A program made the position numbers and the translations under genes. A stretch of DNA of 64,000 nucleotides from VAZQ01 sp963821505. GTDB lineage: Bacteria > Pseudomonadota > Alphaproteobacteria > Rhizobiales > Xanthobacteraceae. This document shows positions 42,500 to 51,651 of the stretch, in pieces. The DNA lies in NCBI GenBank assembly GCA_963821505.1, contig CAWGEH010000034.1, positions 434,001 through 498,000 on the forward strand. The letters run 5' to 3'. Under the pieces are notes generated by a model, which saw only the letters and a program-made list of their open reading frames with translations, did no database searches and was not told the origin of the DNA. Numbering within the stretch: position 1 is the first letter of the stretch; each line of letters starts with the position of its first letter.

Positions 42500-43327
42500 T
42501 TAGGCTGCCAAGCGGACGGGCAGCTGGGTGAAGTAGGCTTGATCGGGTGTCGTGCCGTCAAGGCTCGAATGCGGTCGGCGGCCGTTGTAGAAGTCCAGGT
42601 AGCGGCCGATCGAAGCGCGGGCCTCGCTGACGCTGTCGTAGGCTCGCAGGTACACCTCCTCGTATTTGACGCTGCGCCACAGCCGTTCGACGAACACGTT
42701 GTCCCGCCAGGCGCCCTTGCCGTCCATGCTGATCGTAATGCCGTTGCTGGCGAGTGCACTGGTGAAGGCCGCGCCCGTGAACTGCGAGCCCTGGTCCGTG
42801 TTGAAGATGTCCGGCTTGCCGTGATGCGCCAGAGCATCCTTCAGCGTCTCGACGCAGAACGCCGCTTCCATTGTGATCGACAGCCGCCACGCCAGCACGC
42901 GGCGGCTGAACCAGTCAAGCACCACGGCCAGATACACGAAGCCGCGCGCCATCGGGATGTAGGTGATGTCCATCGCCCACACCTGGTTCGGCCGCGTGAT
43001 CTCCATCCCGCGCAGCAGGTACGGGTAGATCTTGTGGCCCGGCTCAGGCTTGGTCGTGCGTGGACGCCGATAGAGCGTTTCTATCCCCATTCGCCGCATC
43101 AGCGTCTTGACATGCCGACGGCCGATCTTGCACCCCTCGGCAGCCAGCAGGCCTCGCAACATCCGCGAACCGGCGAAGGGGAACTCCAGATGCAGCCGGT
43201 CGAGACGCCGCATGATCGCAAGGTCGGCGCCCGGCACCGGCCGCGGCAGGTAGTAGACGCTGCCACGGCTGATGCGCAGGACTTCTGCCTGCCGGGTGAT
43301 TGGCAGATCGTGCTCACGGTCGATCAT
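42500..43327 (-). CDS. IS3-family transposase OrfB (copy 1)
   Basis: 275 residues. HTH_21-like start (RQAEVLRISRGSVYYLPR), then the DDE integrase core: first Asp in AMDITYIPM, second in FNTDQGSQFTG, and Glu in FVERLWRSVKYEEVYL, ending in the normal PHSSLDGTTPDQAYF. All three acidic residues are present, so it should be active. Its ATG overlaps the OrfA stop; a T6 run upstream could also allow -1 frameshifting to an OrfAB fusion. Confidence 0.93.
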   Translation of the reverse strand: MIDREHDLPITRQAEVLRISRGSVYYLPRPVPGADLAIMRRLDRLHLEFPFAGSRMLRGLLAAEGCKIGRRHVKTLMRRMGIETLYRRPRTTKPEPGHKIYPYLLRGMEITRPNQVWAMDITYIPMARGFVYLAVVLDWFSRRVLAWRLSITMEAAFCVETLKDALAHHGKPDIFNTDQGSQFTGAAFTSALASNGITISMDGKGAWRDNVFVERLWRSVKYEEVYLRAYDSVSEARASIGRYLDFYNGRRPHSSLDGTTPDQAYFTQLPVRLAA

Positions 43328-43635
43328 CGCTTTGCGCTCAGCAATCCCGCCTTGGTGAGCGCGCCCTCTAAAAAATCGTTCTCCAGCGTCAACTCGCCGA
43401 TCTTGGCGTGCAGCAACTTCACATCCACAGCTGGTGGCGCGGCTCCATTGCCGCCGCCGGGACCGAACACATCGGCAGCCCCGCCCTCGAGCTGCGCCTT
43501 CCACGATGTGATCTGATTGGGGTGGACGTCGAACTGCTCCGCAAGTTGAGCCAATGTTCGATCGCCCTTGATGGCGGCAAGAGCCACCTTCGCCTTGAAC
43601 GCCGGCGTGTGGTGCCGGCGCGCTCGTCTCGTCAT
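43324..43635 (-). CDS. IS3-family transposase OrfA (copy 1)
   Basis: 103 residues: helix-turn-helix (HHTPAFKAKVALAAIKGDRTLAQLAEQFDVHPNQITSWK) and a leucine-zipper-like helix (LLHAKIGELTLENDFLEGAL). It binds the IS ends and dimerises. ATG 43635 sits behind AGGAGCG; a GTG at 43689 is an alternative in the same frame. Confidence 0.93.
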   Translation of the reverse strand: MTRRARRHHTPAFKAKVALAAIKGDRTLAQLAEQFDVHPNQITSWKAQLEGGAADVFGPGGGNGAAPPAVDVKLLHAKIGELTLENDFLEGALTKAGLLSAKR

Positions 43636-43726
43636 GGTCGCTCCTGATTCGCAGGCTACAGCGTGCCTGCCGTCAGGCAGAAACTCCACTTATCGTCCTG
43701 TGCAGATTTGCGGGACCGGCTCTACT

Positions 43727-44023
43727 CCTCGGTTTCAAATTGTCTGACATCGATAACAAAGCGATCACGGTGTCGCTCCGTAATGTCTCGCCCCGTAGTC
43801 AACGCTTCAACCACGATGCCGGTTTGTGTGAGCTTAAATGCTCGGCTTCAGACTTCGTGAGCACAAACCCGCGGCCCCCTAGGGCCGGCCCCATTGAGGC
43901 GAGACCGTCGTTTGCGCGCAACGGCACCGCTGAGGTTACGTCGACACCAACGGTGAGGTCCGGATTGATCTTACCATGTCTCGACAACAAAACGATCGTT
44001 GGGTCATCCGTATCGAGTCCGAT
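43727..44023 (-). pseudogene. MmeI-like type IIL restriction-modification enzyme, middle piece
   Basis: The 297 bp between the two IS copies continue the same gene: IGLDTDDPTIVLLSRHGKIN, PDLTVGVDVTSAVPLRANDGL, FVLTKSEAEHL, then, after a one-base shift at 43801-43802, TTGRDITERHRDRFVIDVRQFETEE. This is the strand-rich stretch after the methyltransferase catalytic core in MmeI-type enzymes. It is in the native orientation, so the host gene can be rebuilt as N-piece, this piece and C-piece. Confidence 0.8.
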
Positions 44024-44111
44024 AGAGCCGGTCCCGCAAATCTGCACAGGACGATAAGTGGAGTTTCTGCCTGACGGCAGGCACGCTGTAGCCTGCGAAT
44101 CAGGAGCGACC

Positions 44112-44423
44112 ATGACGAGACGAGCGCGCCGGCACCACACGCCGGCCTTCAAGGCGAAGGTGGCTCTTGCCGCCATCAAGGGCGATCGAACATTGGCTCA
44201 ACTTGCGGAGCAGTTCGACGTCCACCCCAATCAGATCACATCGTGGAAGGCGCAGCTCGAGGGCGGGGCTGCCGATGTGTTCGGTCCCGGCGGCGGCAAT
44301 GGAGCCGCGCCACCAGCTGTGGATGTGAAGTTGCTGCACGCCAAGATCGGCGAGTTGACGCTGGAGAACGATTTTTTAGAGGGCGCGCTCACCAAGGCGG
44401 GATTGCTGAGCGCAAAGCGATGA
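44112..44423 (+). CDS. IS3-family transposase OrfA (copy 2)
   Basis: 103 residues, identical in protein sequence to OrfA of copy 1. ATG 44112 follows CAGGAGCGACC. The stop overlaps the OrfB ATG, and a T6 run at 44372-44377 in a -1 arrangement to the OrfB frame is a candidate programmed frameshift site. Confidence 0.93.
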   Translation: MTRRARRHHTPAFKAKVALAAIKGDRTLAQLAEQFDVHPNQITSWKAQLEGGAADVFGPGGGNGAAPPAVDVKLLHAKIGELTLENDFLEGALTKAGLLSAKR

Positions 44424-45247
44424 TCGACCGTGAGCACGATCTGCCAATCACCCGGCAGGCAGAAGTCCTGCGCATCAGCCGTGGCAGCGTCTACTACCTG
44501 CCGCGGCCGGTGCCGGGCGCCGACCTTGCGATCATGCGGCGTCTCGACCGGCTGCATCTGGAGTTCCCCTTCGCCGGTTCGCGGATGTTGCGAGGCCTGC
44601 TGGCTGCCGAGGGGTGCAAGATCGGCCGTCGGCATGTCAAGACGCTGATGCGGCGAATGGGGATAGAAACGCTCTATCGGCGTCCACGCACGACCAAGCC
44701 TGAGCCGGGCCACAAGATCTACCCGTACCTGCTGCGCGGGATGGAGATCACGCGGCCGAACCAGGTGTGGGCGATGGACATCACCTACATCCCGATGGCG
44801 CGCGGCTTCGTGTATCTGGCCGTGGTGCTTGACTGGTTCAGCCGCCGCGTGCTGGCGTGGCGGCTGTCGATCACAATGGAAGCGGCGTTCTGCGTCGAGA
44901 CGCTGAAGGATGCTCTGGCGCATCACGGCAAGCCGGACATCTTCAACACGGACCAGGGCTCGCAGTTCACGGGCGCGGCCTTCACCAGTGCACTCGCCAG
45001 CAACGGCATTACGATCAGCATGGACGGCAAGGGCGCCTGGCGGGACAACGTGTTCGTCGAACGGCTGTGGCGCAGCGTCAAATACGAGGAGGTGTACCTG
45101 CGAGCCTACGACAGCGTCAGCGAGGCCCGCGCTTCGATCGGCCGCTACCTGGACTTCTACAACGGCCGCCGACCGCATTCGAGCCTTGACGGCACGACAC
45201 CCGATCAAGCCTACTTCACCCAGCTGCCCGTCCGCTTGGCAGCCTAA
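44420..45247 (+). CDS. IS3-family transposase OrfB (copy 2)
   Basis: 275 residues, identical in protein sequence to OrfB of copy 1, with the intact DDE triad (ITYIPM region Asp, NTDQGSQF Asp, VERLWRSVKYEE Glu). Either separate translation from the overlapping ATG or a -1 fusion with OrfA would give the active transposase. Confidence 0.93.
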   Translation: MIDREHDLPITRQAEVLRISRGSVYYLPRPVPGADLAIMRRLDRLHLEFPFAGSRMLRGLLAAEGCKIGRRHVKTLMRRMGIETLYRRPRTTKPEPGHKIYPYLLRGMEITRPNQVWAMDITYIPMARGFVYLAVVLDWFSRRVLAWRLSITMEAAFCVETLKDALAHHGKPDIFNTDQGSQFTGAAFTSALASNGITISMDGKGAWRDNVFVERLWRSVKYEEVYLRAYDSVSEARASIGRYLDFYNGRRPHSSLDGTTPDQAYFTQLPVRLAA

Positions 45248-45308
45248 CCCCGGCAGAGGCTCCACTTATCGAGGCGGAAAATCTGTTCAGACAACCGGGG
45301 CCACCTCA

Positions 45309-47380
45309 ACCGCTCTGATTTCCTCTTTAACTTCACTTAACGTGCCGATGCGGTCTCCATACTCGCCGACCGTCATGGCGATGCGAACTGATGCCGCATC
45401 CGGCGTGGCTTTGGTCCAAGGGTGATCCGGAATCGCCATTACGAGCGAGATCGGATTCCTGCCTTTTAGGTGTCGTTCTAAAACGCGACGGTTGAAGACT
45501 TGTGTAATGGAGTTTGTAGTGACCAGCCCAAAGCGGCGATGCGCAGTGCCTTTACGGGTTATTAAATCCGCTGACATATCCCACCAGTACATCACAAAGT
45601 CGGCAGAATCGTTCATGTCATTGTGAGCTTCGAAAAGCGCTTTTACATATGAATCGCCGAAAGCCTCTCGCATGAAGACGCCTTTTCCCAGAAAGGGCGG
45701 ATTTCCCACGATGAACTGGGCGGTTGGCCATGTCGGTCTGCGCGGATTCGGATATGCCTCCCTGCCGTCAATGACTTGGGGCAGCGGATAGCCGTCCCAC
45801 GTCAGCATTGCGTTCTTAACTTCAATGTTCTTGAATTTTCGCAGGATCGGCTGCTCGGGAATGCCGCCCTTGGTGCGGAAGTGCCATTGAAGATAACCGA
45901 TCCAGAGCACCAGTTCGGCGATGGCCGCCGCGCGCGGGTTGATTTCCATGCCGAGGAACTGGTGCGGGTCAACGGTGTGCCCACCAAGTCCGCGCAGAGC
46001 CTCCTGCCCACCGAGATCAAGTAGTGCCTCAAGTACCTCGCCTTCCAGGCGCTTCATCAATTCCATCGACACGTAGAGGAAATTGCCGGTGCCGCAGGCG
46101 GGGTCGAGCACGCGCGCCTCGCAGAGTTTGTCGTGAAACGCCTTCACCGCGTCGACTGCGCCATTCTTATCGCTCGCGGCGCGCATCGTTTCCGCCGCGG
46201 CCTGTACGTTGCGCCAGTCCTCGCGCAACGGCTCGATGATAGTGGCGACTACCAGCCGCTCGACATAAGCACGCGGCGTGTAGTGGGCTCCGAGCCGCCG
46301 ACGCTCGGCAGGATCGAGCGCCTGTTCCAAGAGCGTGCCGAAGATCGCGGGCTCGACCTCGTGCCAGTCCTTCCGCGCTGCTTCGTATAGTTCGCCGATC
46401 TCCTCGCGCCCGAGCGGCAGCACCCTGGCGTCGGCGAACAGGTTGCCGTTGAACTTGAGCACTTTGGTGCGAATGCAGGCGGCGAATTCGCCGTCGTTCA
46501 TCGACCTCCAAAGGTCGGTCAGCAGAGGTACGAGCTTCGTCGGGTCCTGTCGGCAGTCTTCCAGCAAATCGCGGAATGAGTCCTCGGGCAGCAGCTTTAC
46601 GCTGGCGGCGAACATCGTAAACAGGCAACGCATGAGGAATTGCGCGACTTCCTCGGCGTGATACTTCTTCGCTTCCAGCGCCTTCGACACCGCGGCGAGA
46701 CGTGCGGCAATGTCGCGCGTGGCCTTGGCGGCGGTGCGGGTTGGGTCGAGCGAATGGGGATCGAGCCATATCGCCTTGAGGCGGTCGCGCACCTCTGGTT
46801 TGCGCAGGTCTTCGAGATAAATACGAAAGCTCTGGCGGTCGGGAAACTGGGTGTAGTTCTTCCCCTGCCCGGTGAAATCGGCATAGATCTCGATGCAGTG
46901 GCCGACGTCGCAGACGAGGATGAACGGCGGCCAACCATGCGAGGCCGGCAGGGCGCGGGCGTATTCCTCCGCCTGCCGCTTGGCGTTGAGCATCAAGACG
47001 TCCCAGGCGCGGCTCGCACCCCGGCGGCCGCGATCAACTGGCTCGTCGGCAGCAAATAGATCGTTCTGCCCCGCGATTTCCTTTCCGCCGCCTTTCCAGC
47101 GACTCTGCTTCGCTTCCAGGACGAAGGACATCTTGCGATAGAGATCGATGCGGCCGACTGCGTCGCCGTCGTCGCGGTGGCGCGTGACAACGCGCTCGAA
47201 TACGTAATCATTGCGTTCGTGGCGGGCGTCGGCCGGGTCCGGATGCGGCAGGCCTAGCACGTCGCACAGCTCCGTGAGAAACAGGGCGTAATTGGCGCGC
47301 TCCTGCCCGCCCTCCTGGCCCAGCCAGCGGGTGATGAACGCCTCTGCTTTCTCGGAAGAACTGTCCGGCGACCGGCTCAT
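45309..47380 (-). pseudogene. MmeI-like type IIL restriction-modification enzyme, N-terminal piece
   Basis: About 690 residues. An N-terminal PD-(D/E)XK nuclease region shows Asp79 in GRIDLYRK and Glu89-Ala-Lys91 in LEAKQ. A helical spacer follows. The gamma-class adenine methyltransferase has the AdoMet motif DPACGTGN (426-433) and catalytic NPPF (560-563), with HYTPRAYVERLV before it. One chain carrying both activities is the type IIL design, about 900-1100 residues; here it stops in EEIRAVEV where IS copy 2 begins. If translated alone this piece lacks target recognition. No other restriction gene lies nearby. Confidence 0.88.
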
Positions 47381-47473
47381 TTCACCTTACGATATGCCAC
47401 GGCCGCCAAGATTGGAAAGCCCCACAATGGGCCAGCGACTGTAGCGCTTGCGCTCTTTGCGATCGCACCCTCT

Positions 47474-49033
47474 TCAGCCCCGCTGTGCCCGCCTGTGCGT
47501 GTCGATCATGTTCGCCGCCCGCCGTGCCGACAGAATCGCGCCCTCCTGCCAGGCGCCGATCTGGCTGAGATGTTCGCCGGCGAAGTAGAACGGGCCGTCC
47601 GGCTCGTTGAGGAGCGCGTACGCGCTCTCCTGGCCGGAACGCCAGCGCGCGGCGATGCCGAGGCTGTAGGGCACCTTGGCCCAGGCCACTGCCATCGGCT
47701 TCTCGAGCTCGCGGCTGCGGCCGCGGTGAAGGCCTTCGATCGCCGCGCGGCTCATATCGAATTGCTCTTGCAGCGGCCGGCTCGCGAGCTCGTCGGCATC
47801 CTCGCGGATCGTGTAGGCCCCGAGCAGAATTCCCTTGGGCGAGAAGAAGCGGTCGCTCGGATACCACACCAGCGTCGTAGGGCCTTTGGTCCACGAAATC
47901 CCGCCGTAGATGTGCGCGTCGGCTTCCCAGAACCGGCGCGACTGCCACGCGATCTTGACCGCGTTGCCGTACTCGACGTCGCGGATCGCGGCACGGTGGG
48001 CGGATGAAAAATCGCAGTCGATTGCCTGCAGCACCTTGAGCGGGATGGTCACGATGCAATAGGCGGCCGCGATCGCGTCGCGCCTGCCCGTTCCCTTGTC
48101 GACGAAGGATATGCTGGCGCCGCTGTCGGTGCGCCGGATGGCGGTGACTTCGCTGCCGAGGCGGACGGCGCCGCCAAGCTTTTCGGCAAATGCGGCCGCG
48201 ATACGATCCATGCCGCCGACCGGCTGGAACATGGTGGCCTGCTGGGTGAAATTCTCCTCGAACAGCATGGCGGTCCACATGTCGGCGTCGAGCAGCACGG
48301 AGAGCGGGACCGGATCGCGCTTCACGCCGGCCTGCGCGGCCGGCCCCGGCAGGATCTTGTAGCCCGCGCGCGTCGAGCCTTCGTAGACGAGGTCCGCCGA
48401 CAGGTCGCCGTAATGCCGCAGGAACGCCAGCATGCGCTCCTTGTCGCGCGCGGACAATTCCTGATCGAGCGCGCCGCGGTTGATCGCCTTGCCGAGCAGC
48501 TCGGAGATTTCTCCGCGCGCGTCGTTGACGGCCTGGCGCAGCTCGAGCGGCCGTCCGTCGTTCGCCGCCGGATTGTGCAGCAATCCGCCGCGGCTGGAAT
48601 TGACCTCGACCTCGAGCGCGACCCCGAGCTCGCGGCAGTAGCCGAGCACGGCTTGATGATGACTGGGGAGCCGCGCCGGCCCCGCATTCCAGTAAAGACC
48701 CTCGTCGAATTCGCAGACCTGGCGGCTGCCGTCGGTCATCTCCAGCGTGGTGCCGCGCCGGACGCTCCAGTTGCGGCCGCCCACGCGGTCGCGGGCTTCG
48801 AGCACCGTGCAGTCGTATCCGGCTTTGCCGAGCTCGTAGGCCGCCGAAAGCCCGGCCACTCCGGCGCCGAGAACGACGACCTTGGTTGCGTGCCCGCCGC
48901 CCGGCGCGAGCGCCAGCGGCTCGGCGACGGCGGCCGTGCCCAGGAGGCCCATCGCCTGCATGGTCAGATAGGTGGCGCGATAGCCTCCGGCCTGCGCGAC
49001 CCTGCGCAGGAAGTCCCGACGGGTGCCGCTCAT
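47474..49033 (-). CDS. Flavin-containing amine oxidase, Tat-exported
   Basis: A 519-residue FAD enzyme of the monoamine oxidase family. The N-terminus has a twin-arginine signal (TRRDFLRRVAQAGG), so the folded protein goes to the periplasm. The FAD dinucleotide loop is LGAGVAGLSAAYELG (residues 55-69) and the C-terminal FAD contact is YFAGEHLSQIG. Substrates are probably primary or secondary amines, releasing imine, ammonia and peroxide. A short RidA-like remnant lies 40 bp upstream; RidA proteins hydrolyse imines, so a former functional pair is likely. A decayed paralogue piece is at 37585-37765. Confidence 0.9.
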   Translation of the reverse strand: MSGTRRDFLRRVAQAGGYRATYLTMQAMGLLGTAAVAEPLALAPGGGHATKVVVLGAGVAGLSAAYELGKAGYDCTVLEARDRVGGRNWSVRRGTTLEMTDGSRQVCEFDEGLYWNAGPARLPSHHQAVLGYCRELGVALEVEVNSSRGGLLHNPAANDGRPLELRQAVNDARGEISELLGKAINRGALDQELSARDKERMLAFLRHYGDLSADLVYEGSTRAGYKILPGPAAQAGVKRDPVPLSVLLDADMWTAMLFEENFTQQATMFQPVGGMDRIAAAFAEKLGGAVRLGSEVTAIRRTDSGASISFVDKGTGRRDAIAAAYCIVTIPLKVLQAIDCDFSSAHRAAIRDVEYGNAVKIAWQSRRFWEADAHIYGGISWTKGPTTLVWYPSDRFFSPKGILLGAYTIREDADELASRPLQEQFDMSRAAIEGLHRGRSRELEKPMAVAWAKVPYSLGIAARWRSGQESAYALLNEPDGPFYFAGEHLSQIGAWQEGAILSARRAANMIDTHRRAQRG

Positions 49034-49073
49034 CCCGACCTCGTGCGTTGCCGCCCCCTCACACGACGAGGGC

Positions 49074-49190
49074 CTACTCGACTTCCACGATCATCTCGAC
49101 CTCCACCAGCGCACCTTGCGCCGGCGCGCCACCCGACGCCGCCGTCAGCGCGAGGATTGCGGCCGTCGCGATCGTCCGTGCCGGTCTCAT
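49074..49190 (-). pseudogene. Possible internally deleted RidA-family gene
   Basis: A 38-codon frame: a signal-peptide-like start (MRPARTIATAAILALTAASG) joined directly to GALVEVEMIVEVE, which is how RidA/YjgF proteins end. The roughly 110-residue core is missing. It precedes the amine oxidase on the same strand, where an exported RidA partner would make sense. I infer a deletion; a chance match is possible. Confidence 0.4.
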
Positions 49191-49382
49191 GTCATGATCC
49201 CCTCGCCAGCGATGATCGCTTGATGCAAAACCAATGCCGATGGATTGTTACGACACTTTGGCCGGCCGGGGACGCACCATGGCCGGGATTTCGACCCCCT
49301 CCGCGCGATCTGATCGAGCTATTTCGCGAGCGCGGCCACAGAACCGGGCTCGGACTGAAAGCCTGAAGTCAAGAGGTGCGAT

Positions 49383-49823
49383 ATGAAACGGCCGATCAAT
49401 TGGACGCTGACAGCATGTCTCGCTGTCTTCACCGCCGGTGCGACCCTCGCGGAAGGCACGGCAACAGGGACCGTGAAGCCGCTTGGGTCCGTGCAATTCT
49501 CGCCGGATCCGGACGTGAAATGTCTGTCGTCCGCCATCGAGACCGGCGATCCGGCGGCCGGTCCTTCGACGTGGATATTGAAGGCGCCCTCCGGATGCGT
49601 GGTTCCTTGGCATTCCCACACCGCCGAAGAGCAGCTGATCATCATCAGCGGGGCCGTCCTGGCCGAGATGGCCGATCATCCGCCGACCCGGCTCGGGCCA
49701 GGCGGATTTGCCATGATGGGGGGCCACAGGCCGCATCAGTTCTCCTGCCGGGGCAAGTTCGCGTGCCTGATGATCGTCTCCTTCGATCGGGCCTATGACA
49801 TTTTCTGGGGGAAGGGCGGTTGA
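49383..49823 (+). CDS. Exported cupin-domain protein
   Basis: A 146-residue protein. The signal peptide (WTLTACLAVFTAGATLA) is followed by one cupin barrel: PWHSHTAEEQLIIISG (His77, His79, Glu83) is motif 1 and GPGGFAMMGGHRPHQFSC with a later histidine is motif 2, so a metal is likely bound. Single cupins may be isomerases, dioxygenases or sensors; no assignment is possible. Divergent from the amine oxidase side with about 190 bp between. Confidence 0.85.
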   Translation: MKRPINWTLTACLAVFTAGATLAEGTATGTVKPLGSVQFSPDPDVKCLSSAIETGDPAAGPSTWILKAPSGCVVPWHSHTAEEQLIIISGAVLAEMADHPPTRLGPGGFAMMGGHRPHQFSCRGKFACLMIVSFDRAYDIFWGKGG

Positions 49824-49963
49824 TACCCTCGCCAAACTCCGCCCCGCCGGCGGTAGCGGCCCCGCACATGCGCAAGCTTGGTCCCACGACGCGCCGCCGC
49901 GCACTTGGCGTGCTCGCCGGCGTGCTGTTCCCGGCGGTCCGTTCGCTGTTGCCGCCTGGCCAT

Positions 49964-49991
49964 GACTACGCAATAACTACGTTATTGACTA
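49964..49991. repeat. ACTAC direct repeats at 11-bp spacing around a CAATAA/TTATTG palindrome
   Basis: GACTAC (49964), AACTAC (49975) and GACTAC (49986) lie on the same helical face; CAATAA and TTATTG form a perfect inverted repeat between them. The local sequence is strikingly AT-rich for this DNA. Confidence 0.4.
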
Positions 49992-50235
49992 CATACCGTG
50001 TTTGTGCTAGACAGATTTCGAGCGAAGCGAACTGACGATTTCGCCTCCCGCCGATCCGCCCACCCCTCGATCGAACCCGCGATCGGGGGCAGGACGCGAC
50101 GACGGTGAGAAAGAGGAAGCACAGCCCGGGCGCCGAAACATGCGCCGCGGGAACGAACAAATGTACGCTGTTTGACATCGTGAGATGCGACTGCGGCGCG
50201 CGGCCCCGGCAAAGGGCTGCGGGCGCCGTATGCTG

Positions 50236-50322
50236 AACCGCCCTCGTCCTGAGGAGCGCGCATGGGGCGCAGGCTCGGCAACGCGGGCGCGGCGTGCGCG
50301 CGTCTCGAAGGACGGGGCGGCC
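50236..50322. repeat. CATCCTGAGG-type repeat, single form
   Basis: CGTCCTGAGGAGCGCG paired with GCGCGTCTCGAAGGACG; member of the family at 12004, 18661 and 19390. Confidence 0.7.
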
Positions 50323-50556
50323 TCCTGCTTCAAGACGCATCGCAGCGCGGCCGAAACCGCGAATGCACCTGTGCCCGGGATCGCGTTGCGATGTTCCTCG
50401 GCACGAGGCCGATCGAGATGGCGCGCCGGTCTATTGTTAATTCATTGTTGTTTACAATGGCCGCGCGCTGGACTGCACCCCTGCAGGCGCGAGCCTCGTA
50501 TCTGCGCCCTCCGCCGCAAGGGCGAGGGCCGATCCGGCGGCGCCGCCGTGGCCGAA

Positions 50557-51651
50557 CTACCGCGCTTGCGCCAGCGGCGCGGGTTGCCGCGCGGACGGCG
50601 CGCCGTCGGCGAATTCCGGCATCACCTGCGCCGCGAACAGCCGCATGGATTTCTGCGCTTCGCGCGCGTCGATGGTGCCGAAATTGATCTGCAGCGAGGC
50701 ATGCTCGAATTTGCCGATGGATGCGACCACGCGGCGGATGATCGCCGTGATCTCCGCGGGCGTGCCGACCCAGGCGCCGCCAGATTCGATCTGGCCGTCG
50801 AGCGTGAACGAGCGCAGCCGGCGCATCGACGTGTCGTAGTCGCGATAGTCCTTGGAGGTGGTGCCCCTGGCCCAATCGCCGACCGCCTCGTTGAGCGCGC
50901 GGAAATATTCCTCGAACGGCGGGCGCGCGATCTCTCGCGCGAGCCGCGCGTCCTCGTGGCAGAACATGTGGAAGGCCACCATCACCTCGCCGTCGCCGGG
51001 ATGGCCGGCCGCGCGCCAGGCCTTGCGATAGAGCTCGATCAGCGGCCCGATCGGCCCGATCGGGATTGCCATCAGCGCGTAACCCTTGTGGCCCGCGAAT
51101 TCGAAGGATTCCGGCGTCTGCGTCGCCGCGATGTAGAATTTGGGACGCGGCGTCTGCGTCGGGCGCGGCAGCGAGGTCACGTTCTCGAAGGCGTGGAACT
51201 GGCCGCGGTGGGTGGCATTCTCCCGCGTGAGCAGAAGCTCGATCTGTTCGAGGCCTTCGCGGAAGCGCGCCTGCGATTCGTCGGGCGAGATGCCGAAGCG
51301 GCGGAACTCGTGCGGCAGGAACGCGCGCGCGAAGCCGACGTCGAGCCGTCCGCCCGAAATGCCGTCGAGCATCGCGATCTCGCCCGCGAGCTTGAACGGA
51401 TGGTTGAACACCGGCAGCACCGCGCCGGTGACGAGGCGCATCGTCCGCGTGCGCTGCGACACCGCGCTCAGAAACACGATCGGATTGGGGCTGTAGCCGC
51501 CGTAGCGCGTGAAGTAGTGCTCGACGGTGCGCGCGTGGCTGAAGCCCAGTCGGTCCGCTTCTTCCGCGATCGCAAGCGATTCCCGGTAATAGTCGGCGGC
51601 GCTCTTGTCGGTGTGGTCGACGGCGGGGAAAAACTGCACACCGAATTGCAT
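50557..51651 (-). CDS. LLM-class flavin-dependent oxidoreductase (luciferase-like)
   Basis: A 364-residue bacterial-luciferase-like TIM barrel. FGVQFFPAVDHTDKSAADYY, the ARTVEHYFTRYGGYSPNP active-site strand with its histidine, GRLDVGFARAFLPHEF, and GTPAEITAIIRRVVASIG are family landmarks. It should oxidise an organic substrate with reduced FMN or F420 supplied by a partner; substrate unknown. It is divergent from gentisate 1,2-dioxygenase with about 200 bp between, so it may hydroxylate or cleave an aromatic substrate upstream in that pathway. A frameshifted relative is at 22989-24079. Confidence 0.9.
   Translation of the reverse strand: MQFGVQFFPAVDHTDKSAADYYRESLAIAEEADRLGFSHARTVEHYFTRYGGYSPNPIVFLSAVSQRTRTMRLVTGAVLPVFNHPFKLAGEIAMLDGISGGRLDVGFARAFLPHEFRRFGISPDESQARFREGLEQIELLLTRENATHRGQFHAFENVTSLPRPTQTPRPKFYIAATQTPESFEFAGHKGYALMAIPIGPIGPLIELYRKAWRAAGHPGDGEVMVAFHMFCHEDARLAREIARPPFEEYFRALNEAVGDWARGTTSKDYRDYDTSMRRLRSFTLDGQIESGGAWVGTPAEITAIIRRVVASIGKFEHASLQINFGTIDAREAQKSMRLFAAQVMPEFADGAPSARQPAPLAQAR

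Larger units (their letters stand above)
42439..43723 (-). mobile_element. IS3-family insertion sequence, copy 1
   Basis: 1285 bp, transposase read on the minus strand. Ends are defined by where the two copies stop matching: TGAGGTGGCCCC at 42439 and CCGGCTCT at 43723. The two ends are imperfect inverted repeats sharing TCTG-ACAG and CGATAAGTGGAG. A 3-bp direct repeat ACT flanks it (42436-42438 and 43724-43726), fitting IS3-family target duplication. The copy differs from copy 2 by at least one synonymous base in orfA. It is inserted in the type IIL gene. Confidence 0.9.
44024..45308 (+). mobile_element. IS3-family insertion sequence, copy 2
   Basis: 1285 bp, inverted relative to copy 1, with the same ends (AGAGCCGG at 44024, GGCCACCTCA at 45308). 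No clear 3-bp target duplication is visible (flanks GAT and ACC), unlike copy 1. It separates the N-terminal and middle pieces of the type IIL gene. Almost perfect identity to copy 1 implies recent duplication. Confidence 0.9.
49824..50556. other. Gene-free stretch with phased repeats and a composite-family repeat
   Basis: About 730 bp without a supported gene. It contains an AT-rich block (49960-50005) with three ACTAC repeats at 11-bp spacing, an interspersed repeat (50236-50322), and a small CATTGT/ACAATG palindrome near 50442. Long open frames across it are GC-driven. Confidence 0.45.

Noticed and set aside
42439..45308. Composite transposon carrying cargo genes
   Set aside because: The 300 bp between the IS copies are the host restriction-modification gene in native orientation, not cargo.
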